A DNA stretch of 64,000 bases from G963662265 sp963668545 (GCA_963668545.1 OY764868.1:682001-746000); one strand, 5' to 3'. Shown: positions 1 to 13,137, counted from the stretch's first letter. Translations and numbers: made by a program. Notes: generated from the sequence alone by a model not told the origin.

Positions 1-291
1 TCAGTCATACCTGTTGCTCCGGCATTCAATGAATATGCAGAGAAGATTAACAGTAAACTGAGAGAAAATATGATAAGAAGTCAGGTTGATCTCAGTGACC
101 AGAGGATGAATGCCAAGATAAGAAATGCACAGAACGAGAAAATTCCCTATATGTTTATTATAGGGGAGAAGGAAGTTGAAAACGGTGGGGCTTCTATAAG
201 GCTCAGGACAGGCAAACAGATGAATGGACTTTCATCAGATGAAGCTGTAAAGTTTGTGCTGGATAAAATCAAGTCAAAGGAAGTAATCTGA
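1..291 (+). CDS. thrS: Threonyl-tRNA synthetase, C-terminal end (partial)
   Basis: The reading frame is open from the first base of the window, so the gene begins upstream. The 96 visible residues match the anticodon-binding domain of class II threonyl-tRNA synthetase: the strand and helix around VIPVAPAFNEYAEKI, the KIRNAQNEKIPYM region, then IIGEKEVENG and a closing helix with SIRLRTGK. The enzyme charges tRNA-Thr in the cytoplasm. The family call is firm from this motif order; the catalytic core lies outside the window. A strong hairpin terminator follows 28 bp after the stop codon. Confidence 0.93.
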   Translation, partial: SVIPVAPAFNEYAEKINSKLRENMIRSQVDLSDQRMNAKIRNAQNEKIPYMFIIGEKEVENGGASIRLRTGKQMNGLSSDEAVKFVLDKIKSKEVI

Positions 292-317
292 TTACTGGAT
301 ATATTATTTGATTCAAT

Positions 318-352
318 AGCTGCTGCTCCCTGTACGGGCAGCAGCTTTTTTA
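318..352 (+). terminator. Rho-independent terminator of thrS
   Basis: The inverted repeat AGCTGCTG / CAGCAGCT, extended by a CCC/GGG pairing, is followed directly by a run of T. It ends the thrS transcript, so the next gene needs its own promoter. Confidence 0.85.
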
Positions 353-436
353 TGACTATATTTTCTGCTTTATATCTGACAGCTGATACATCATATAAAT
401 TATTAAAACTGATTTTAAAATATGTTTTTTTCAGGT

Positions 437-442
437 TATAAT
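437..442 (+). promoter_or_regulatory. -10 box (TATAAT) abutting the M32 peptidase start
   Basis: A perfect TATAAT ends six bases before the ATG at 449. The -35 region is weak and T-rich. A start site 7 bases below the -10 would be the A of that ATG, so the mRNA would be leaderless. This supports 449 over the in-frame ATG at 422. Confidence 0.5.
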
Positions 443-448
443 GATGTC

Positions 449-1960
449 ATGACACATAAAGATATAAAAGACCTGAAAAAAAAAGACTCTGAGATTGCTC
501 TGTTATCACATACTGCCTCAATTCTCGGGTGGGATCAGGAGACATATATTCCCTCAGCTTCAATAGAAGAAAGAAGCAGGCAGCTTTCTCTTCTCAGCGG
601 ACTGATCCATGAAAGGCTGACTTCCGATACTGTCAGATCTATATTCAGCGGAGTTGATGATGAAAAAGATCTTCAGTTGTCTGATCTTGATGAAGCGGAA
701 TGCGGTTATGTAAGGAAGTTTTTTGATAATTACAAAAAGCAGACAGCCCTTTCTGCAGAACTTGTAATGGAGCTTTCCCGGCAGGCCAGTATAACACAGT
801 CTGTATGGGTGGATGCCCGGAAAAAGAATGACTTCAGCCTGTTTGCAGCGCAGTTTGAAAAACTTCTGTCGCTGGTTCTTGAAAAAGCTGAATGCTACGG
901 CTATGAAAAAAGCCCTTATGATGCCCTGCTTGATGAGTATGAAAAAGGGATTACTGCTGCTGATGTGGATTCTGTCTTTACACCGCTTGAGGGTGAAGTC
1001 AGAAAACTTCTTGATAAAATAAAATCTGTCCCGCAGATTGATGACAGTTTTTTGAGGAAAAAATATCCTTCCGATCTGCAGGATAAGGCAGGAAAAATAC
1101 TTCTCGGAGAGCTGGGTTATGACCTGTCACGGGGCAGACTTGATATTTCCGCCCATCCCTTTACAACAAAGCTCGGGTTCAATGATATCCGTATTACAAC
1201 CAGGTACGATGAGTACTATTATCCCTCCGGTCTTTACAGCATAATTCACGAGGCGGGACACGCTCTTTATGAGCAGGGTATATCAAAAGAATTTCAGGAC
1301 ACATGCCTGGGCGAGGGGACATCTCTCGGTATACATGAATCGCAGTCCCGGATGTGGGAAAATTTCATTGGGAGAAGTTTATCATTCTGGAAATACTTCA
1401 CGCCAAAACTGAAATCTGTTTTTCCTGATAATTTAAAGTATGTTGATGAAAAGATGCTGTTCAGGGCTGTAAACAGGGTAAATCCTTCCTTTATAAGGGT
1501 TGAGGCAGATGAAGTGACATATAATCTTCATGTAATCCTCAGGTTCCGGATTGAAAAAGAGCTGGTTGAAGGAAATATCAAAGTCAAAGATCTTCCCGGA
1601 GAGTGGAATCTTTTGAGTTCAAAGCTTCTTGGAATAACTCCTGATTCAGATAAAAACGGAGTTCTTCAGGATGTTCACTGGTCAATGGGAGCGCTGGGGT
1701 ATTTTCCCACATATCTGCTTGGCAACCTTTACTGCGCACAGTTTTACAGTAAAATGGGGGATGAAAAAGGATCTCCTGATTCCTGTATCGAAAAAGGTGA
1801 TTTTTCAGGAATACTCAACTGGCTCAGGGAAAATATTCATAAGCATGGAAGTCTCTATACACCGGGAGAGCTGCTTGACAAGGTAACAGGCAGAGCTCTT
1901 GATTCGAAATATTTTATAAAGTATCTTAACAGCAAATATCAGAATGTTTACAGTTTCTGA
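449..1960 (+). CDS. M32 family metallocarboxypeptidase (carboxypeptidase Taq type)
   Basis: Cytosolic zinc carboxypeptidase that removes C-terminal residues from peptides. The HExxH zinc motif reads HEAGH at about residues 267-271, followed by IHESQSRxWEN, which supplies the third ligand glutamate and is the M32 signature; the early WDQET block is also typical. Length is 503 residues, the family norm of about 500. An ATG at 422 is in frame, but neither ATG has a Shine-Dalgarno sequence. Starting at 449 leaves 28 residues up to WDQ, as in known members, and places a TATAAT six bases upstream. The gene stands alone between thrS and pgsA. Family assignment is firm; the physiological substrate is unknown. 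Confidence 0.93.
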   Translation: MTHKDIKDLKKKDSEIALLSHTASILGWDQETYIPSASIEERSRQLSLLSGLIHERLTSDTVRSIFSGVDDEKDLQLSDLDEAECGYVRKFFDNYKKQTALSAELVMELSRQASITQSVWVDARKKNDFSLFAAQFEKLLSLVLEKAECYGYEKSPYDALLDEYEKGITAADVDSVFTPLEGEVRKLLDKIKSVPQIDDSFLRKKYPSDLQDKAGKILLGELGYDLSRGRLDISAHPFTTKLGFNDIRITTRYDEYYYPSGLYSIIHEAGHALYEQGISKEFQDTCLGEGTSLGIHESQSRMWENFIGRSLSFWKYFTPKLKSVFPDNLKYVDEKMLFRAVNRVNPSFIRVEADEVTYNLHVILRFRIEKELVEGNIKVKDLPGEWNLLSSKLLGITPDSDKNGVLQDVHWSMGALGYFPTYLLGNLYCAQFYSKMGDEKGSPDSCIEKGDFSGILNWLRENIHKHGSLYTPGELLDKVTGRALDSKYFIKYLNSKYQNVYSF

Positions 1961-2061
1961 TTTTTAACCATTCTTTATATCAGCTGCCTTTTTTCTGAAT
2001 AATCAGGGGAAGGGCAGTTTTTTTACAGACTTACGATTTATTTTTGATATGCTTCTGATGA

Positions 2062-2090
2062 TTGACATAACTTATATAACAAACTACATT
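2062..2090 (+). promoter_or_regulatory. Promoter of the phosphatidyltransferase gene (leaderless geometry)
   Basis: TTGACA at 2062-2067, a 17-bp spacer and TACATT at 2085-2090. The ATG at 2099 lies eight bases after the -10, which is where transcription should begin, and there is no Shine-Dalgarno sequence. Confidence 0.65.
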
Positions 2091-2098
2091 TTTATATT

Positions 2099-2683
2099 AT
2101 GAATTTAGCTAACTTTTTAACATCCCTAAGGATTTTTTTATCGCCTTTTTTCCTTGCAGTTTTTTTTCTGCCTGTCTGGACTGACGGCAGTTTTAAGGTC
2201 CTGTCTGTTATAGTTTTCTGGGTACTGTTTATTGTTATGGAGCTGTCTGATCTTTTTGATGGAATGGCTGCCCGTGCATCGGGAACAGTATCGGACCTCG
2301 GCAAGGTTTTTGATCCTTTTGCTGATGTTGTAAGCAGGATGACATATTTTCTGTGTCTTGTAGGGATCGGGCTGATGCCTGTCTGGGTTTTTGCAATAAT
2401 CATGTACAGGGAACTTGGTATAATCTTTATAAGGCTGCTGGCTGTAAGGAAAGGCTTTGCCATGGGGGCAAGGATGGGAGGCAAGCTTAAGGCATGGACA
2501 TATGCTTTCGGGGGTATTTCAGGTCTTCTTTATGTGTCATTTGAACGTACCGGACTTTTATCCGGAATACTTCCTCAGCTTAAGACAGCTGCAGAAATCT
2601 GTTTTTATCTTTCTGCCGGGGCTGCCCTGATTTCCCTGACAGATTACCTGATTATGCTTTATAAAAAATTCAAGGTTAACTGA
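2099..2683 (+). CDS. pgsA: CDP-alcohol phosphatidyltransferase (probably phosphatidylglycerophosphate synthase)
   Basis: Integral membrane enzyme that transfers a phosphatidyl group from CDP-diacylglycerol to an alcohol, probably glycerol-3-phosphate, in phospholipid synthesis. The full family motif D-x2-DG-x2-AR-x8-G-x3-D-x3-D is present at about residues 50-77 (DLFDG, AR, G, D, D). Several hydrophobic segments span the 194 residues, a normal length for PgsA. It starts NLANFLTSLRIFLSPFF, like PgsA N-termini. The alcohol substrate is inferred from length and N-terminus; another CDP-alcohol transferase activity is possible. There is no ribosome-binding site, and a promoter sits directly before the ATG. 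Confidence 0.85.
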   Translation: MNLANFLTSLRIFLSPFFLAVFFLPVWTDGSFKVLSVIVFWVLFIVMELSDLFDGMAARASGTVSDLGKVFDPFADVVSRMTYFLCLVGIGLMPVWVFAIIMYRELGIIFIRLLAVRKGFAMGARMGGKLKAWTYAFGGISGLLYVSFERTGLLSGILPQLKTAAEICFYLSAGAALISLTDYLIMLYKKFKVN

Positions 2684-2710
2684 GTCTGATTTCTTATATA
2701 CATTATTTCA

Positions 2711-2748
2711 AAGCCCATGCCTGATAACCAGGAGCATGGGTTTTTTTA
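2711..2748 (+). terminator. Terminator after pgsA
   Basis: GCCCATGC / GCATGGG(T) stem with a 13-base loop, followed by seven T. It separates pgsA from the rRNA operon promoter. Confidence 0.85.
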
Positions 2749-2859
2749 TTTTGCCATGGCTGAATGACATTTTTTTCTGATCCAGAAAGGCTGTTCATTT
2801 GTGCTGATTTTTTTATTTTAAAAAATGGCCGGGATGCCATAAAAAAACAGTCAACCTTG

Positions 2860-2888
2860 TTGACAAAATATTGGAAAAGAACTATATT
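2860..2888 (+). promoter_or_regulatory. Promoter of rRNA operon 1
   Basis: TTGACA at 2860-2865, a 17-bp spacer and TATATT at 2883-2888, close to consensus. Transcription would start near 2895, about 180 bases before mature 16S. A boxA-like tract (gatctttttaaa) follows near 2938. The region before 2950 is not shared with operon 2, so the two operons have different promoters. Confidence 0.75.
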
Positions 2889-2949
2889 GGCACTCGCCTG
2901 AAGGGGATTGGCTGTTTGAAAATCCACTTCGGCATTGATCTTTTTAAAT

Positions 2950-3075
2950 AATGAATAGAGAAGGGACCTGAAGCGGGTCAAGAAGTTAATTTTTGACAGT
3001 TTTAATCTTTTGATAAGAGTAAAGCTGGGAAAAGACCAAAATTGTAGCTAACGTTCTTCGGAACGTTGGAATATA
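2950..3075 (+). other. 16S leader with processing stem and UUCG hairpin (operon 1)
   Basis: The sequence shared with operon 2 begins at 2950. CCTGAAGCGG near 2967 pairs with CCGCTTCAGG near 4689 downstream of 16S, giving the long stem expected for RNase III processing. A perfect 7-bp hairpin AACGTTC/GAACGTT at 3050-3067 has a stable C(UUCG)G loop; operon 2 has UUAG instead. Confidence 0.7.
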
Positions 3076-3076
3076 T

Positions 3077-4622
<1,546 letters not shown>

Positions 4623-4717
4623 AGAAAGGTAATAATATCCAAATGTACTGGATACAGTAGTTCATTTATTTGAATTACGAAAAACGATCCGCTTCAGGAA
4701 ACTTTTTTATATAGATG

Positions 4718-4754
4718 GGAGATTATTTGACAATTATTTGTGCAGGTGATCTCC
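4718..4754 (+). other. Pre-tRNA spacer hairpin specific to operon 1
   Basis: GGAGAT at 4718-4723 pairs with ATCTCC at 4749-4754 just before tRNA-Ile. Operon 2 has an unrelated GGGGT/ACCCC hairpin in the corresponding position before tRNA-Ala. Confidence 0.55.
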
Positions 4755-4760
4755 AGTTAT

Positions 4761-4834
<74 letters not shown>

Positions 4835-4875
4835 AAATGAATTATCTGAAAATGGTAGTTCAGGCTTATATGGTA

Positions 4876-4921
4876 CCGGCTATCGTCATCCTTGGCTCGC
4901 CGGCACAACGCCATCCGTGGC
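4876..4921 (+). repeat. Palindromic spacer elements in the operon 1 tRNA-23S spacer
   Basis: CCGGC...GCCGG is followed by the perfect small palindrome GCCA-TCCG-TGGC at 4910-4921. The reverse complement of this 12-mer recurs twice in the 51-bp repeats at 13138-13286. Operon 2 lacks it. Confidence 0.5.
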
Positions 4922-4923
4922 AT

Positions 4924-4935
4924 TGTTCTTTAAAA
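4924..4935 (+). promoter_or_regulatory. boxA-like antitermination element before 23S (operon 1)
   Basis: TGTTCTTTAAAA resembles the bacterial boxA consensus TGCTCTTTAACA. It is conserved before 23S in operon 2 (15748-15760). Confidence 0.55.
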
Positions 4936-5010
4936 GATAAACATATGCACATATAAGGATTTAGAAATAAATCTGGTGTTTATGATAAGAGAAGGGTTAA
5001 AAAATAATAT

Positions 5011-8003
<2,993 letters not shown>

Positions 8004-8017
8004 ATTATTTTTTAACT

Positions 8018-8063
8018 CTTTTCTGGAAAAGACTTTTTGCTTTAGTTTTCATCAATTGATGAA
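8018..8063 (+). other. 23S-5S spacer hairpins (operon 1 version)
   Basis: Two hairpins: CTTTTC/GAAAAG at 8018-8031 and the palindrome TTCATCAATTGATGAA at 8048-8063. Operon 2 has different hairpins in the same two places between identical flanks. Confidence 0.55.
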
Positions 8064-8082
8064 GACCTGAGTGAAAAAAATT

Positions 8083-8194
<112 letters not shown>

Positions 8195-8317
8195 TTTTTT
8201 ATTAATCTGCAACTAATAACTAATCAAACTGATTGAATTATACCGAAATACACTCAACCGCAACGAACGTGCCCCGTCATAACGGGAATGGTGCCCGAAG
8301 GGTAGGTCGCACTTGTA

Positions 8318-8472
8318 CCGGCTACTGCCGGGGTTGCCAGTACTGACACATTCGTGTCAGCATAAAAACTTTTTTTATTAATCTTTAAAATATGGATATT
8401 TGTATAAGATAAAATCCCTGAATTGTCATTGACTGTTCAGGGATTTTTTTATGTGATAAATTGAATAAATAA
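8318..8472. repeat. 155-bp repeat downstream of 5S, copy 1
   Basis: Nearly identical to 19121-19275 and placed after both rRNA operons, beyond an unrelated stretch. It holds a CCGGC-TACT-GCCGG hairpin, a CTGACAC-ATTC-GTGTCAG hairpin and a terminator. The first part (about 8195-8317) differs between operons, so this is a second block of identity and not a simple continuation. Confidence 0.8.
8413..8450. terminator. Bidirectional terminator between operon 1 and the cysteine-cluster gene
   Basis: ATCCCTGAA at 8414-8422 pairs with TTCAGGGAT at 8436-8444; T-run on the plus side, and AAAATC gives a T-rich tail on the minus side. It serves the rRNA operon and the convergent gene at 8474-9439. Confidence 0.75.
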
Positions 8473-8473
8473 T

Positions 8474-9439
8474 TTATGCTGCAAGATCAGGATTGATAAA
8501 TTTAAGCATCTCAAGTATCTCGGAACTTGACGGCAGTCTTTTTATATTTCCTGATGAATCAAAGACTGTCATGGATTTAAGAAGTTCAATATTTGAACGC
8601 TGAAGAATTACCCATTGCTCTCCCGTCTCTGAAAAAGGTCTTAAATTCCTCTTTATACTGTCAAAGCTGAATTCTCCGTCTTTATGTCGCAACATCGGAT
8701 AATATTCAGACCTGATCATATCAAGTTTAAATTCATTGAGACTGCTGATAACCATATAGGCCCAGCAGTTGTCAGCTACAGCCAGATAAACACCGGGAAA
8801 ACTCAGCCTGAATGATAAAAGTTCAAAGTGATTTTTATGCTCAGGACGTTTATAGGGGGGGAGGAAAATGAATTTTTCTTCCCGGCTTTTCTTGAAAGAA
8901 AGAGTACGGGAAATCCATGGAAATACGTCTGAAGCATTCTGCCCGGAAACAATTGACTTGTAATTAAAGGATGATTCACAGAGTTCATTCCAATCCATCC
9001 TTATATCAAAACCATGTTGAATAAAATTGAATTTTTTTTCAAGCCAGATCATCATGGAAGTGTTGAATGGAATCATTGTGGTGTATTTTTCATGATTGAA
9101 AGCATCAACATACCAGCATTTATGAGCATCATATGATTTACAAATGAGACTTTGACCAGGTGATTTATGAATTGAACATTTACCCAGGGATTTATCCAGA
9201 AAACTGCAGTCCCGTGAGAGGTAAACTGTCCAGTCTCCGGATTTTCTTAAGGCAGGGAAAATGCCTTCATAACAGGAGGAAAGTATCAGGTTGACAAAAT
9301 CACTCTGTCTGTCAAGTTTCAGAGGTGCAAGAGGCAGATTTCTGCAGCAGGGTGTATTGAAACAGGCAGAACAAGGTGATTCCTGCCAAAGATCCTGCCG
9401 GATAACCATATCTCCCGAAGATAATATCTTTTCTTTCAA
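8474..9439 (-). CDS. YkgJ-family cysteine cluster protein
   Basis: Protein of 321 residues with an N-terminal cysteine cluster C-x2-C-x4-CC at residues 23-32, then CxxxxxxxxC and further Cys/His pairs up to about residue 110 (SRDC, GKC, LICKSYDAHKC). This arrangement belongs to the YkgJ/UPF0153 group of putative zinc- or iron-chelating proteins. The C-terminal two thirds has no family I recognise. The start is uncertain: a TTG at 9439 has a distant GGGAG, and an ATG ten codons in has GGGAG close by. Its biochemical role is unknown. The gene stands alone and converges on rRNA operon 1. Confidence 0.7.
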   Translation of the reverse strand: MKEKILSSGDMVIRQDLWQESPCSACFNTPCCRNLPLAPLKLDRQSDFVNLILSSCYEGIFPALRKSGDWTVYLSRDCSFLDKSLGKCSIHKSPGQSLICKSYDAHKCWYVDAFNHEKYTTMIPFNTSMMIWLEKKFNFIQHGFDIRMDWNELCESSFNYKSIVSGQNASDVFPWISRTLSFKKSREEKFIFLPPYKRPEHKNHFELLSFRLSFPGVYLAVADNCWAYMVISSLNEFKLDMIRSEYYPMLRHKDGEFSFDSIKRNLRPFSETGEQWVILQRSNIELLKSMTVFDSSGNIKRLPSSSEILEMLKFINPDLAA

Positions 9440-10053
9440 TTATTTTTTCTCCCGTACAGAAAATATATATCCGGGAAAACAGCTTTTGTAAAGCTGTATT
9501 CTTGCAGTTTTCAGTTTGTTTTTAAGTGATAAATATCTGAAAAACAATCGAAGATTGTTGATGATTTTAATAAAAATTAAATATAATTCACCATTATTAT
9601 TTCTGTAAATAGAAACATATGTATTATTAAAAAACATAAATATAAAGATTTCTGTATATTTTGTTCAGGAAAACCACATATTTTTCTTGACTTATGAAAA
9701 TAATAATTTAAACTGAAATATAGCATAATTTTATTGTTTGGAAGCCTTTTAAAATTATTCATCAGGAGTCTGACTCCTACTGCTCATGCATTGAAAGAGT
9801 AATTACCTTAACTTTTTTCAACTGTTTCTAAGAACCATCATTGTAAATTTATCTCTGCTCCTGAGTTATACAAAAAAATACAGAATGTTTGGCATAATAT
9901 TTTATATGCATGAAATATATTAGGAAGATAATTCATCAGGAATTACTTCTTTTTATATGCAGATATGTATGGCGGATGCATTTATATGCCGCAGTTAAAA
10001 ACAGTTTTTTAATAAACTGAAATTTTGCTGAAACTTGTAAAGGGGGTTTTACA
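9440..10053. other. 614-bp A/T-rich intergenic region
   Basis: Divergent spacer between the cysteine-cluster gene and the TRAP operon. I see a small hairpin AGGAGT-CTG-ACTCCT near 9762-9776 and another, CAGTT...AACTG, near 10002-10019. No coding frame with a ribosome-binding site and no convincing -35/-10 pair was found, although a TRAP promoter must lie here. Confidence 0.4.
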
Positions 10054-11139
10054 GTGAAAAAAATGGGATTAAAAAAATTGTTAGGCATCTTGTGTTTGAT
10101 TGCAGTTTTGACAACAGTTATGTTTTCCGTGAGCAGTTGTGCTCAAAAAGCTGAAGTTGCAGCTAATGAAGCAGCTAAACCAAAAGAAACAATAAAATGG
10201 AGACTTCAGTCATATGCAGGACCTGCTCTGAATGATCATGTTGTTAAAAATGCAATTGATGAGTTCAATATCGCTGCCAATGGTGAAATGGTAATCGAAG
10301 TTTATACTGCTGATCAGCTTGTTCCTCATGGAGAACTTTTCAGAGCTCTTCAGGAAGGTACTGTTGATGCAGTTGTCAGTGATGATGACTCTATGGCTTC
10401 TCCTGTTGATGTGTCTGTATTTGCAGCATACTTTCCGCTTGCCGCAAGATACGGTCTTGACGTAAATGTTCTATGGAACTGGTACGGTCTTGATGAAATA
10501 TGGAAAGAAGCTTATGACGAAGTTGACAACGTAACATGGCTGAGCCAGGGATCATGGGATCCATGTAACTTTGCTACAACAAAGCCTATAAAACACCTTG
10601 CAGACCTTAAAGGACTCAGAATGTACATGTTCCCAACCGGTGGAAAATTCATGGAACAGTTCGGAGTTATTCCTACTGTAATGCCGTATGAAGATGTTGA
10701 AATGGCAATTCAGACAGGTATGCTTGACGGTGTTGCATGGTCAGGTATTACTGAAGACTATACAGTTGGCTGGGCAGACGTAACAAAATACTACCTTACC
10801 AATCCTATTTCAGGTGCATGGTCAGGCGGCTGGTTTGTTAATACAGAAGCATGGGATAAGGTTCCTCCGCATCTGCAGCAGCTTTACAGACTTGCAATTG
10901 ATAAATCTCATTACTACAGACTTCACTGGTACTGGTGGGGAGAAGCTGAATACCGAGTTAACGGAGGAAAGCTTGAACTTACAACTATTCCAGCAGAAGA
11001 ATGGGAAGCTGTTGAAGAAGCAGCATACAAGTTCTGGGATGAAATTGCTGCAAAAAGTGACAGAAATGCAAGAGTTGTAGAAATCCTGAAGAAATATGTT
11101 AATACAATGAAAAAAGCGGGAGCACCGTATCGATATTAA
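10054..11139 (+). CDS. dctP: TRAP transporter solute-binding lipoprotein, DctP/TakP type
   Basis: Extracytoplasmic binding protein of a tripartite ATP-independent transporter that captures an organic acid and delivers it to the DctQM permease. GTG start with AAGGGGG seven bases upstream. The signal peptide ends in a lipobox with Cys at residue 29 (VSSC). The mature protein has DctP-family blocks: IKWRLQSY, AANGEMVIEVYTADQLVPHGELFRALQEG, LKGLRMYMFPTGGKFMEQFG with the conserved arginine expected to bind the ligand carboxylate, and MAIQTGMLDG. The sequence resembles the TakP branch for 2-oxo or hydroxy acids, but the ligand cannot be read from sequence. A hairpin separates it from dctQ. Confidence 0.9.
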   Translation: MKKMGLKKLLGILCLIAVLTTVMFSVSSCAQKAEVAANEAAKPKETIKWRLQSYAGPALNDHVVKNAIDEFNIAANGEMVIEVYTADQLVPHGELFRALQEGTVDAVVSDDDSMASPVDVSVFAAYFPLAARYGLDVNVLWNWYGLDEIWKEAYDEVDNVTWLSQGSWDPCNFATTKPIKHLADLKGLRMYMFPTGGKFMEQFGVIPTVMPYEDVEMAIQTGMLDGVAWSGITEDYTVGWADVTKYYLTNPISGAWSGGWFVNTEAWDKVPPHLQQLYRLAIDKSHYYRLHWYWWGEAEYRVNGGKLELTTIPAEEWEAVEEAAYKFWDEIAAKSDRNARVVEILKKYVNTMKKAGAPYRY

Positions 11140-11162
11140 TTTAATAACTGAATGTTGAATAA

Positions 11163-11206
11163 TATCCCTTTCCTATACCCTTTATCATGGTTGGGGAAGG
11201 GATTTT
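11163..11206 (+). promoter_or_regulatory. Hairpin between dctP and dctQ (partial terminator or stabiliser)
   Basis: TCCCTTTCC pairs with GGGAAGGGA, followed by TTTTTC. It sits in the only gap of the TRAP operon. Such a hairpin would lower permease expression or protect the dctP mRNA, so that more binding protein than permease is made. Confidence 0.6.
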
Positions 11207-11242
11207 TCATAAGCCCAGTGTAGGTTATGAGGAGGATTATTA

Positions 11243-11779
11243 ATGAATAAAGCTGCAAAAGCCTATGTGCGTACCATTGATAGAATGAGCCGGGCAGTTG
11301 GTAAATTTGCTATGTTTTTTGTATTAGGTATGATTGCCATACTTCTCTACGAGACTATATCAAGAACTGTTTTCAATAAACCTCATATATGGTCCGTGGA
11401 AATGGCCCAATTTGTAATGGCGGCATACTATCTGCTCGGAGGTGCTTATACACTTCTCCTTGACGGTCATGTAAGAATGGATTTGCTGTATCACAGATGG
11501 AGTACGAAAAAGAAAGCGCTGGCAGATGTTATAACTTTTTTTATAGTTTTTATTTATATTGTAGTTCTGTTGACTGGTGGAATCAAGGGACTGATTTATG
11601 CAATAAGGTATAACCAGGTTTCCTATTCAGCATGGGCACCTACTGTTATTCCAATCAAGATTATAATGAACTTCGGTATAGTTGTTATGTTTCTTCAGAC
11701 AATTTCTGAATTGATAAAAGATATAGCAGTTGCCCGTGGCGAAGATATTACAGTTGTAAGGTCGGAGGATAGAAAATGA
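11243..11779 (+). CDS. dctQ: TRAP transporter small permease subunit
   Basis: Membrane protein of 178 residues with four predicted transmembrane segments (about residues 21-40, 54-75, 92-113 and 131-154), the DctQ topology. The conserved ETISRTVFNKPHIWSVEMAQF block after helix 1 is typical. The start is set by GGAGG nine bases upstream. It overlaps dctM by four bases (ATGA), indicating translational coupling. It works with DctM in the cytoplasmic membrane. Confidence 0.88.
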   Translation: MNKAAKAYVRTIDRMSRAVGKFAMFFVLGMIAILLYETISRTVFNKPHIWSVEMAQFVMAAYYLLGGAYTLLLDGHVRMDLLYHRWSTKKKALADVITFFIVFIYIVVLLTGGIKGLIYAIRYNQVSYSAWAPTVIPIKIIMNFGIVVMFLQTISELIKDIAVARGEDITVVRSEDRK

Positions 11780-13098
11780 GTGCTTATGGTTTAATGGCAA
11801 TATTAATGTTCTCATCAATGATAGTAATGCTCCTTACCGGACGTCATATTTATGCTGTTATCGGAGGCGTTGCATCAATATTTGCTCTTCTCCTTTGGGG
11901 GAAGGGGGGCGTGGGAATGGCTTTCCAGGCAAGTTTTTCTCTTCTGGTCTGGTATCCTCTTCTGACGCTCCCGATATTTATCTACATGGGGTATATGTTT
12001 GCAAAATCAGGAATAGCTGATGATTTATATGCCATGATTCATGTCTGGATGGGGCCTATAAGAGGAGGCCTTGCAATCGGAACAATAGGACTGATGTCTA
12101 TTATCTCTGCAATAAACGGACTCAGTGTTGCCGGTATGGCTGTAGGAAGTACAATAGCTCTTCCTGAAATGCTTAAAAGAAAGTATGACAAGAAAATGCT
12201 TACAGGTGTAATTCAGGCGGGAAGTTCTCTTGGTATCCTCATTCCTCCAAGTGTTGTTCTGGTACTCTATGGGATGATTGCCCGTCAGCCTGTAGGAAGA
12301 CTCTGGCTGGCAGGTGTTTTTCCGGGACTTCTTCTTACCGGGCTGTTTATTATTTATATACTTGTAAGATGTTTTTTCCAGCCGGAACTTGGACCTGTTC
12401 TGCCTCTTGAAGAAAGACATGTGCCCTGGGGCGAAAAACTGAAACTCCTGAGAGCAGCAATTATGCCTCTTGTAATCATTTTTTCGATGTCCGGACTTTT
12501 CTTTATGGGTGTTACCAGTCTTGTTGAGAGTTCTGCAATAGGAGCTACTGCTACAACTCTTGCAGCTCTGATTAAAAAAAGACTCAACTGGAATGTAATG
12601 ATTGAAGTTTTAAGGGAAACATTGAGTGTAAGCTGTATGTTTATGTGGGTTATACTTTCTGCACTTGCATTCGGTGCGATATTTGATGGTCTTGGAGCAG
12701 TTCATGCTATCCAGGAACTTTTTCTCTCATACGGCTTCGGTCCCTGGGGGATTATTATCATGATGCAGCTCTCATTTGTTGTAATGGGGATGTTTCTTGA
12801 TGATACAGCTATGCTTATTATTGTAGCGCCTCTTTATGTACCTCTTGTAATCAAACTCGGATTTGATCCAATCTGGTACGGTGTTTTATATACTATTACA
12901 TGTCAGATTGCATATCTTACTCCTCCCTTCGGATACAATCTATTTCTGATGAAAGCTATGGCGCCGAAAGAAATAACTCTGGGAGATATCTACAGGTCAG
13001 TTGTTCCTTTTGTGGCAGTAATGCTTTTAGCACTCATTATAATTATGATTTTTCCGCAGATTGCTGTCTGGCTTCCAAACTTATATTATGCTTCATAA
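11776..13098 (+). CDS. dctM: TRAP transporter large permease subunit
   Basis: Protein of 440 residues made of about twelve hydrophobic helices. It is the transport channel of the TRAP system, driven by the sodium or proton gradient. DctM family features include GLSVAGMAVGSTIALPEMLKRKYD, AGSSLGILIPPSV and MFLDDTAMLIIVAPLYVPL. The length is normal. It is the last gene of dctPQM and a terminator follows 11 bases after the stop. Confidence 0.93.
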   Translation: MSAYGLMAILMFSSMIVMLLTGRHIYAVIGGVASIFALLLWGKGGVGMAFQASFSLLVWYPLLTLPIFIYMGYMFAKSGIADDLYAMIHVWMGPIRGGLAIGTIGLMSIISAINGLSVAGMAVGSTIALPEMLKRKYDKKMLTGVIQAGSSLGILIPPSVVLVLYGMIARQPVGRLWLAGVFPGLLLTGLFIIYILVRCFFQPELGPVLPLEERHVPWGEKLKLLRAAIMPLVIIFSMSGLFFMGVTSLVESSAIGATATTLAALIKKRLNWNVMIEVLRETLSVSCMFMWVILSALAFGAIFDGLGAVHAIQELFLSYGFGPWGIIIMMQLSFVVMGMFLDDTAMLIIVAPLYVPLVIKLGFDPIWYGVLYTITCQIAYLTPPFGYNLFLMKAMAPKEITLGDIYRSVVPFVAVMLLALIIIMIFPQIAVWLPNLYYAS

Positions 13099-13108
13099 TT
13101 CCTTCCTG

Positions 13109-13134
13109 TCCCTCCGGATTCCGGAGGGATTTTA
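13109..13134 (+). terminator. Terminator of the dctPQM operon
   Basis: Inverted repeat CCCTCCGG-ATT-CCGGAGGGA followed by TTTT, directly after dctM. Confidence 0.8.
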
Positions 13135-13137
13135 CTA

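Noticed and set aside
8343..8380. CTGACAC-ATTC-GTGTCAG hairpin plus T-run as a separate terminator
   Set aside because: The T-run begins about nine bases after the stem, too far for a standard terminator; the hairpin at 8413-8450 is better.
9892..9912. Sigma-54 promoter before the dctPQM operon (TTGGCA...TGCA)
   Set aside because: The GG to GC distance is about 14 bases instead of the required 10.
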